The notes under the pieces were generated by a model, which saw only the letters and a list, made by a program, of their open reading frames with translations, was not told the DNA's origin and ran no database searches. DNA of 64,000 nucleotides, from the NCBI RefSeq assembly GCF_014645355.1, contig NZ_BMLS01000005.1:186001-250000 (forward strand), in the 5' to 3' direction. Origin of the DNA: Bowmanella pacifica. Lineage in GTDB: Bacteria; Pseudomonadota; Gammaproteobacteria; Enterobacterales; Alteromonadaceae. Shown in pieces: positions 58,656-64,000 of this stretch. The first letter of the stretch is position 1. The number at the start of each line of letters is the position of its first letter. A program made the position numbers and the translations under genes.

Positions 58656-58852
58656 CGCTCAGTTTAAGCGCCGTAGTGCTAGGTCTTGGCGGAGAAAAAT
58701 GCGCAGGTTGTCATTAACGCAGCGGGGTGCAAGTTGTTAAAGCGTTTTTTACCGCACCTGCGCCGGAAAACCTATGCACCACATGTTAATATCTGTGGCT
58801 GTTTAGCAGGGCGCGTTCCTGCACAAGAATTCTTTGTTGGAGAACAATAATA

Positions 58853-60322
58853 GTGAATCTGGAATTCAACGCATTGCACTTAGCCCTGGCGTTTGGCGGT
58901 CTTGTTGTGGGCAGTGGTATCAGTTGGATGACGGCGGCCAGCCGGGCCCGTGCAGATAAGCAACAGATGCAAAGTGAGCTGGATAAACTCACAGAGCAAT
59001 TGGCGCAAAGTCAGCACAGCCTGCACCAGGCTTATGAAGAAGTCAGTGACAAAGAACGAAGCCTTGAGAACTATCATCAACAGCAGTTACAAACGCAAAA
59101 CCAATTAGGACAGTTCCGCCAGCAGGCTGAGCGTATCCCTGAATTGCAGGCGCAAAGCCGCGAGTGGCAGGACAAATGGCAGCATGCCAATGACCAGCTT
59201 AGCAGCCTGCGTACTCAGCTTGAGGCGCAGTCGGCCCGATTTGAGCAAGAACAAAAGGCCATGGCGGAAAAGTTAGCCATGTTGCAGGAAGCCGAAACTC
59301 GCTTAAAAGAGCAGTTTGAAAACCTGGCCAATAAGATATTTGAGCAGAAAACCCAGAATTTCAGCCAGGCCAGCAAGCAGAGTCTGGACTCCTTGTTAAC
59401 CCCACTTAAAGATCAAATTGAAGGCTTTAAGAAGCAGGTGAGCGACCAGTATGTGCGTGAAGGGCAGGAGCGTGCCTCGCTGAAAACCGAGATCCTGGGT
59501 CTTAAAGAGCTGAACAAACAGATTACCGAAGAAGCGGCCGCTCTGACCAAAGCCCTTAAAGGCGATAATAAGCAGCAGGGCAACTGGGGTGAGATTGTGC
59601 TGGAACGCATTCTTACCGAGTCCGGTCTGCGCGAAGGGCATGAATATGACACACAAGGCCAATACAAAGATGAACAAGGTAAAGCCTACAAGCCAGATGT
59701 GATTGTGCATTTACCCGGCGGCAAGGATGTCATTATCGACGCCAAAATGTCACTGGCGGCCTATGAACGTTACTTTAATGAACAAGATGAGGACAGCCGC
59801 GCCCGCCACCTGAACGAGCATATTCAATCTATTCGTAATCATATTAAAGGGCTGGGTAATAAGGATTACCAGAAGCTTGAGGGGGTGCGAACCCTGGATT
59901 ACGTGTTGATGTTTGTGCCGGTAGAACCCGCGTTTTTGCTGGCCATCGACCAGGCCCCCGACCTTATCAAGCTGGCACTGGATAACAATATTATGCTGGT
60001 TAGCCCCACCAATTTGCTGGTGGCCCTGCGTACCATTAACAATATCTGGCAGTATGAATACCAGAATCAGAATGCTCAGAAAATTGCTAAGAAAGCCGCC
60101 GATCTGTACGACAAATTTGTGGCCTTTACCGCCGATATGGAAGGGCTTGGAACATCACTGCAAACAGTGCAGAAAAAGTATGACGGTGCTTTGAAGAAGT
60201 TGTCGGAAGGGAGAGGGAACTTGGTAAGGCGGGCTGAGGAATTCAAAAGTCTGGGCGTGCAGTCTTCCAAGAAAATCAGTAGCAATTTGGCTGAACTGTC
60301 TGTGGATGAGGACGGCGATTAA
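58853..60322 (+). CDS. rmuC: DNA recombination protein RmuC
   Basis: A 489-residue protein. An N-terminal membrane helix (residues about 5-22) is followed by a long coiled coil (about 30-175) and a restriction-endonuclease-like core (about 200-440). The core has GNWGEIVLERILTESGLREG, DVIVHLPGGKDVIIDAKMSL and VDVLMFVPVEPAFL-type segments characteristic of RmuC. In E. coli it limits recombination at inverted repeats and structural rearrangements. The start codon is GTG. Confidence 0.95.
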   Translation: MNLEFNALHLALAFGGLVVGSGISWMTAASRARADKQQMQSELDKLTEQLAQSQHSLHQAYEEVSDKERSLENYHQQQLQTQNQLGQFRQQAERIPELQAQSREWQDKWQHANDQLSSLRTQLEAQSARFEQEQKAMAEKLAMLQEAETRLKEQFENLANKIFEQKTQNFSQASKQSLDSLLTPLKDQIEGFKKQVSDQYVREGQERASLKTEILGLKELNKQITEEAAALTKALKGDNKQQGNWGEIVLERILTESGLREGHEYDTQGQYKDEQGKAYKPDVIVHLPGGKDVIIDAKMSLAAYERYFNEQDEDSRARHLNEHIQSIRNHIKGLGNKDYQKLEGVRTLDYVLMFVPVEPAFLLAIDQAPDLIKLALDNNIMLVSPTNLLVALRTINNIWQYEYQNQNAQKIAKKAADLYDKFVAFTADMEGLGTSLQTVQKKYDGALKKLSEGRGNLVRRAEEFKSLGVQSSKKISSNLAELSVDEDGD

Positions 60323-60398
60323 TCTACTAGCGGTTATTCTACGGTTTCGTTATAGTGCCGCTAAGGGCTGTTAACTTTTTGTTCTGGAAGGCAAAAGG

Positions 60399-60842
60399 GT
60401 GAAAGTTAGCAAAATAATGAGTGCCCCGGTGGTGACGGTCAAGATGGATGACAATCTATATCGGGTGCACGAGATATTTCAAAAGCACAAATTCCACCAT
60501 GTATTAGTGGTGGACGGTAAAACCTTGCTGGGCGTTATCTCTGACCGTGACTTGCTTAAAGCGGTTAGTGCCCGGATTGGTTCGTCCAGTGCTGATGCCA
60601 GGGATCTGGCCTCCTTTCAGAAAAAGGTGTATCAGATCATGAGTCGTAATCTGATCACTATTAATCAGGACGATACGGTATTACAGGCCGTGCGTTTGTT
60701 TAACCGCCACCCCATATCCTGCCTGCCGGTCGTTGACGAGAATGCCCAATGGGTGGGAATCGTCAGTTGGCGGGATATTTTTAAGCAGATAGAACAGCGT
60801 AAGGACGCAACGTTGCTGCCTGCTGACCCCTCTAAAATCTGA
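60399..60842 (+). CDS. CBS-domain-pair protein
   Basis: A 147-residue protein formed almost entirely by two CBS motifs: residues about 3-60 (IMSAPVVTVKMDDNLYRVHEIF, GVISDRDLLKAV) and about 78-138 (IMSRNLITINQDDTVLQAVRLF, GIVSWRDIFKQI). Stand-alone CBS pairs bind adenosyl nucleotides and modulate partners; the partner is unknown. The start is GTG, about 76 bp after rmuC. Confidence 0.87.
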   Translation: MKVSKIMSAPVVTVKMDDNLYRVHEIFQKHKFHHVLVVDGKTLLGVISDRDLLKAVSARIGSSSADARDLASFQKKVYQIMSRNLITINQDDTVLQAVRLFNRHPISCLPVVDENAQWVGIVSWRDIFKQIEQRKDATLLPADPSKI

Positions 60843-60953
60843 ACCCTTGTTACCTTTACCTGCGGCTATGCAGGGCAAAAATAAACGAATTCCCCCCCTA
60901 ATCTGCGGCTGGTATGCTGTGGAGGATAATACCTATTCAAAAAAGGAACGCCC

Positions 60954-62273
60954 GTGACATTCAGACCCGCTCTTCTCTCCCTGGCCTTGTGTTCAGCCCT
61001 TATTGGTGCGCCAATTCACGCAAATACTGTGACCGACGCCATCAACAAAGATTTGCCCTCGTTGATGAAGGTATACAAAGACTTGCACCAACATCCTGAG
61101 TTAAGCGGTCAGGAAGTCAATACGGCAGCCAAGTTAGCCAAAGAAGCGCGCAAACTGGGGTTTGATGTGACCGAGAAAGTGGGTGGTACCGGTGTGGTGG
61201 CGTTGATGAAGAATGGTCCTGGTCCAGTGGTGATGATTCGCGCCGATATGGACGGTTTACCTGTGATTGAACAAACCGGTCTGGACTTCGCCTCAAAGGT
61301 GATTGCGACCACCGAGGAAGGTATGGAAACCGGCGTCATGCACGCCTGTGGTCATGATACTCATATGACAGGTTGGTTGGGGGCGGCGCGTCAATTGGCG
61401 GCGCGCAAGAATGAATGGTCAGGGACATTGATGATGATTCTGCAGCCAGCCGAAGAACGCGGACGCGGCGCACGCGATATGCTCAATGACGGCCTTTTCA
61501 AGCGCTTCCCCAAACCGGATTATGCCTTGGCGTTCCATAATTCATCGGCCGCACCGGCTGGTGAAATTGGTTATACGGCGGGCTACACCCTGGCCAATGT
61601 GGATAGCATCAATATTGTGGTACACGGCGTAGGTGGGCATGGTGCCTATCCCCAAAGCACCAAAGATCCCATCGTATTAGCCAGCCGAATTGTGGGCGCT
61701 TTACAGACCCTGGTCAGCCGCGAACTGGATCCGCAGGACCCGGCGGTAGTCACTGTGGGGAGCTTCCAAGCAGGCAGTAAGCACAACATTATTTCTGACA
61801 AGGCGACTTTATTGTTGACCGTGCGTAGTTACTCCGATGCCACCCGTCAGTACATCATTGACGGTATCACCCGTATCGCTAAAGGCGAAGCCATCGCCGC
61901 TGGTATACCGGATGATCTGATGCCAGAAGTGACCTATAAAAAGGAATATACGCCCTCCACCTGGAATGATCCTGACTTTACCAGGCAGATGGCAGGGGTC
62001 TTTTCCAAGCACTTTGGCGCCGATCGGGTGAAGGAAGGTAAACCAAGCATGGCAGGGGAAGATTTTGGTCGTTACTACCGTGCGGATAATAGCATTAAGA
62101 GTATGATTTTCTGGGTCGGTGGTGTACCTCAAAAGACCTGGGATGAGGCGCAGAAAACGGGCAGCAAGTTACCTTCACTGCATAGTCCATTCTGGGCGCC
62201 ACAAGCGGATAAAGTGGTTGCTACTGGTGCGGAAGCCCTGACCCTGGCAACACTCAATCTTCTTAAGAAGTAA
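60954..62273 (+). CDS. Exported M20-family amidohydrolase
   Basis: A 439-residue peptidase/amidohydrolase with a signal peptide (residues about 1-23, ending PIHA). M20D metal ligands are visible in HACGHDTHMTG (about residue 129-139), PAEERGRGARDM and the late AGEDFGRYYR segment. The dimerisation lid (VDSINIVVHGVGGHGAYPQ) is typical of hippurate/N-acyl-amino-acid hydrolases. The start is GTG with AAGGAA upstream. It acts in the periplasm, probably releasing amino acids from N-acyl conjugates. Confidence 0.9.
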   Translation: MTFRPALLSLALCSALIGAPIHANTVTDAINKDLPSLMKVYKDLHQHPELSGQEVNTAAKLAKEARKLGFDVTEKVGGTGVVALMKNGPGPVVMIRADMDGLPVIEQTGLDFASKVIATTEEGMETGVMHACGHDTHMTGWLGAARQLAARKNEWSGTLMMILQPAEERGRGARDMLNDGLFKRFPKPDYALAFHNSSAAPAGEIGYTAGYTLANVDSINIVVHGVGGHGAYPQSTKDPIVLASRIVGALQTLVSRELDPQDPAVVTVGSFQAGSKHNIISDKATLLLTVRSYSDATRQYIIDGITRIAKGEAIAAGIPDDLMPEVTYKKEYTPSTWNDPDFTRQMAGVFSKHFGADRVKEGKPSMAGEDFGRYYRADNSIKSMIFWVGGVPQKTWDEAQKTGSKLPSLHSPFWAPQADKVVATGAEALTLATLNLLKK

Positions 62274-62351
62274 GCTTCTTTTATGTTCCGCAGGCCAGTT
62301 CACTACTGGCCTGCTCAAAATTACCACCCTGCCGTATTTTTCTCAGGCATA

Positions 62352-63212
62352 ATGCATCGTTCTTTACTTCTCGGCTGGAGACGCCTGGTCCTCGTGAACC
62401 GCTGTGCTTTAACATGCCATGGGCTGTTGATTAGCCTCTCAATCATCAGTTGGTCGGTATTCGCCAATGAACCGCGTTGCGATGCATCACTTAAAGTGCA
62501 TTTGGATCTGCATGCCCCATCAGCGTATCTCAATTCGCAGCAGCAGGTGGTGGGAATGGACGCTGATATGGCTCGTCTTATTCTGACCGAAGCGGGTTGT
62601 GAGGTTGAGTGGCATTTGTGGCCTATGACCGGGGCCCGGATTATTCGTAGTCTGAAAGACGGTGAGTTTGATGTGATGATTCGCGCATCGGACACGGAGA
62701 AACGCCGCGAGTATGCGTATTTTAGCCGCCCATATCGTCAGGAAGTGGTGGGCTTGTTCAGCCAGAAGCGAGCTGGATTACCTAGCGCGCTAACCTTAGA
62801 TAAGGCATTGGCTGAAGGGCTGCGCCTCATCGGCCCTGCCAGTGGATGGTATGGAGAGCATTTTCAGCAATTGCGCAGCAAGTGGCGGGCGTTAAATCTA
62901 TATACTTCTTATCCGGATGCGGCTAAGGGAGCTGAATTGTTGTTCGCCAATCCCAGTCGAGGTGATCTTATTCTTGTGGATGCGGATATTTTCTTTCATT
63001 TTGTAGGACCTGCGCGCTACGAGTCGGTGATCGTGCATGGCTCAGACTTGTTTGTTACTCCGGCCCATTTAATGCTCAGAAAAGAAGCGGTCGACGAAGA
63101 AGATTTGCAGGCCATTGACCAAGCCATTCAGGTGTTACGTCGTGATGGGCGTCTGCAAGAAATGGAGAAGCACTACCGTCCCCGTCCTTTGCTACAGATA
63201 CTGCAGGAATAG
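62352..63212 (+). CDS. Periplasmic family-3 solute-binding-type protein
   Basis: A 286-residue protein with a hydrophobic signal-like N-terminus (residues about 18-40, ending VFAN) and an SBP_bac_3-type domain. Segments such as VVGMDADMARLILTEAGCEVEW, LKDGEFDVMIRASDTEKRREYAYFSRPY match amino-acid-binding-like proteins. No transporter genes are adjacent, so it may feed or sense through a partner such as the downstream sensor gene. The ATG at 62352 is chosen; an upstream ATG at 62283 would add 23 residues. Confidence 0.72.
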   Translation: MHRSLLLGWRRLVLVNRCALTCHGLLISLSIISWSVFANEPRCDASLKVHLDLHAPSAYLNSQQQVVGMDADMARLILTEAGCEVEWHLWPMTGARIIRSLKDGEFDVMIRASDTEKRREYAYFSRPYRQEVVGLFSQKRAGLPSALTLDKALAEGLRLIGPASGWYGEHFQQLRSKWRALNLYTSYPDAAKGAELLFANPSRGDLILVDADIFFHFVGPARYESVIVHGSDLFVTPAHLMLRKEAVDEEDLQAIDQAIQVLRRDGRLQEMEKHYRPRPLLQILQE

Positions 63213-63224
63213 TCTTGTTGCCGA

Positions 63225-63509
63225 ATGCCATATTTGGCCGAATTGCTGACAATTTTTACTGATGGTAAGCGCTTTCTTGCGCTAAGCTTGAGCAGTGTCA
63301 ACTACGCTGCAGTTTGTGCGGCGATTTTCTTGCTTTTATTGATACTCACTTCATTATTGGCAGGCCGGTTTACTGATCGCCACGTTTTTTCATTCCTGCG
63401 CTTTTTAGTATTAAATAAGCGCCTGCCAGCAAAGAGAGTACAGCTTGGAAAATATAATCAAGGACATCATCCGTGGGGTATCCAATACTTACGGACAAGC
63501 CTTTTTTGA
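63225..63509 (+). CDS. Possible small membrane protein, doubtful
   Basis: A 94-codon frame with one hydrophobic segment (residues about 26-45). It overlaps the following GAF-sensor frame by 65 bp, has no clear ribosome-binding site and no recognisable family. It may be only open by chance. Confidence 0.2.
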   Translation: MPYLAELLTIFTDGKRFLALSLSSVNYAAVCAAIFLLLLILTSLLAGRFTDRHVFSFLRFLVLNKRLPAKRVQLGKYNQGHHPWGIQYLRTSLF

Positions 63510-64000
63510 GCAGATTTGCCTGGCACTGGATTATGCTGTTAAAGCGGATTACACCTTTATTGCCTCACTAAAACCGCAAATGTATGAGGCGCAGACGCTG
63601 GCGCTGGTGGCTAACGGTAAGCTTGTCGACAATATCAGCTATTCATTAAAAGATACGCCCTGTGCGGGGGTGTTGGAGAGACAATCTTGCTGTTATCCCG
63701 CGGATGTCTGTCACCACTTTCCTAATGACCCAATGCTCATTGATATGCAAATTGCTGGTTATTTAGGTACGGCAATCCATGATTCAAACGGTAAGGTGAT
63801 GGGAATAGTGGTGGCACTTTATAAGCGTCCTATTCATGCGCCTGATACCACACAAACCCTATTTGAACTGTTTTCCGGACGAATATCGGGCGAGATGGAG
63901 CGGCTTCAGTATCAAGAGCAGTTGCAACGCCTGAATGCCTCATTGGAAAAGCGTGTTGAAGAGCGAACTAATGCGCTGCAAGACGCTATTGCGCATTTAA
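63445..64000 (+). CDS. GAF-domain sensor protein, 5' part (3' end outside window)
   Basis: The frame is open from 63415 to the window end. I propose a TTG start at 63445, since AGAGAG lies 8 nt upstream and no ATG or GTG is available before the domain. The translation shows a GAF domain (residues about 5-145: YGQAFFEQICLALDYAVKADYT, then YSLKDTPCAGVLERQ and GYLGTAIHDSNGKVMGIVVALY) and then a coiled coil with KRVEERTNAL. Such a linker usually leads into a histidine kinase or GGDEF output, which lies outside the window. The upstream binding-protein gene may be functionally linked. Confidence 0.75.
   Translation, partial: MENIIKDIIRGVSNTYGQAFFEQICLALDYAVKADYTFIASLKPQMYEAQTLALVANGKLVDNISYSLKDTPCAGVLERQSCCYPADVCHHFPNDPMLIDMQIAGYLGTAIHDSNGKVMGIVVALYKRPIHAPDTTQTLFELFSGRISGEMERLQYQEQLQRLNASLEKRVEERTNALQDAIAHL

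Overview
The window is chromosomal DNA of a gammaproteobacterium, most likely an Alteromonadales / Alteromonadaceae-type marine or brackish bacterium. I base this on conserved gene order around leuS-lptE-holA-nadD-rsfS-rlmH-mrdA-mrdB-rlpA-dacA and pabB-nudix-sdaA, on queC/queE, cysB, rmuC and Aer-like chemotaxis genes, and on PEP-CTERM surface proteins. The assignment is by pattern recognition only. Genes are densely packed on both strands with few gaps, so this is mostly core genome with accessory islands.

Layout. 1-4.9 kb: the 3' part of uvrB, a LysR regulator, the divergent queuosine genes queC and queE, and a periplasmic binding-type protein. 4.9-6.4 kb: a complete IS4-family (IS50/Tn5-like) insertion sequence that landed inside a bidirectional terminator. 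6.4-17.2 kb: a long minus-strand cell-wall and housekeeping run from leuS to dacA. 17.4-22.9 kb: a YbeL-like zinc-ribbon protein, then a metal-related island with a TonB-dependent receptor behind a Fur-like box, a DUF3299 protein, and an ABC ATPase/FtsX-like permease pair with a histidine-rich loop. A Zur-like operator sits between the divergent DUF3299 and ABC genes. 22.9-28.9 kb: a PEP-CTERM protein, an S66 peptidase operon with an Atm1-type ABC exporter, and a response regulator with repeats.

29.1-32.0 kb: tRNA genes flank gltX. Three tRNA-Val genes plus a decayed fourth copy lie on the minus strand, and an Ala-Glu-Ala-Glu array lies on the plus strand; both have near-consensus promoters. 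32.2-35.8 kb: DUF2750, an unknown protein, a SufE/CsdE protein, a DUF418 membrane protein and tcdA. 36.0-39.3 kb: an Aer-like chemoreceptor translationally coupled to a PAS-GGDEF-EAL protein with a degenerate GGDEF site. 39.6-45.5 kb: a second PEP-CTERM gene, scoAB CoA transferase with a divergent LysR gene, a coiled-coil membrane protein, a small histidine kinase and cysB. 45.5-51.0 kb: sdaA with a fossil 3' end of another sdaA-like gene beside it, a nudix hydrolase, pabB and class I fumarase.

51.1-56.4 kb: a tight four-gene operon (TonB receptor, lipoprotein binding protein, FecCD-type permease, FecE-type ATPase). Its promoter region carries a 14/15 match to the Zur operator core, which makes zinc-chelate uptake the leading hypothesis. 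56.6-64 kb: FKBP isomerase, EamA transporter, DEDDy exonuclease, rmuC, a CBS protein, an M20 amidohydrolase, a second binding-type protein, and the start of a GAF-domain sensor cut by the window edge.

The most interesting signals are: the two Zur-like operators on two unlinked import/export systems; a matched pair of sigma-54-like promoters, each with a dyad exactly 51 bp upstream, in front of both PEP-CTERM genes; the terminator-targeted IS; and a covarying hairpin abutting both tRNA-Glu genes. All functional calls rest on reading the translations and motifs; no database search was possible.
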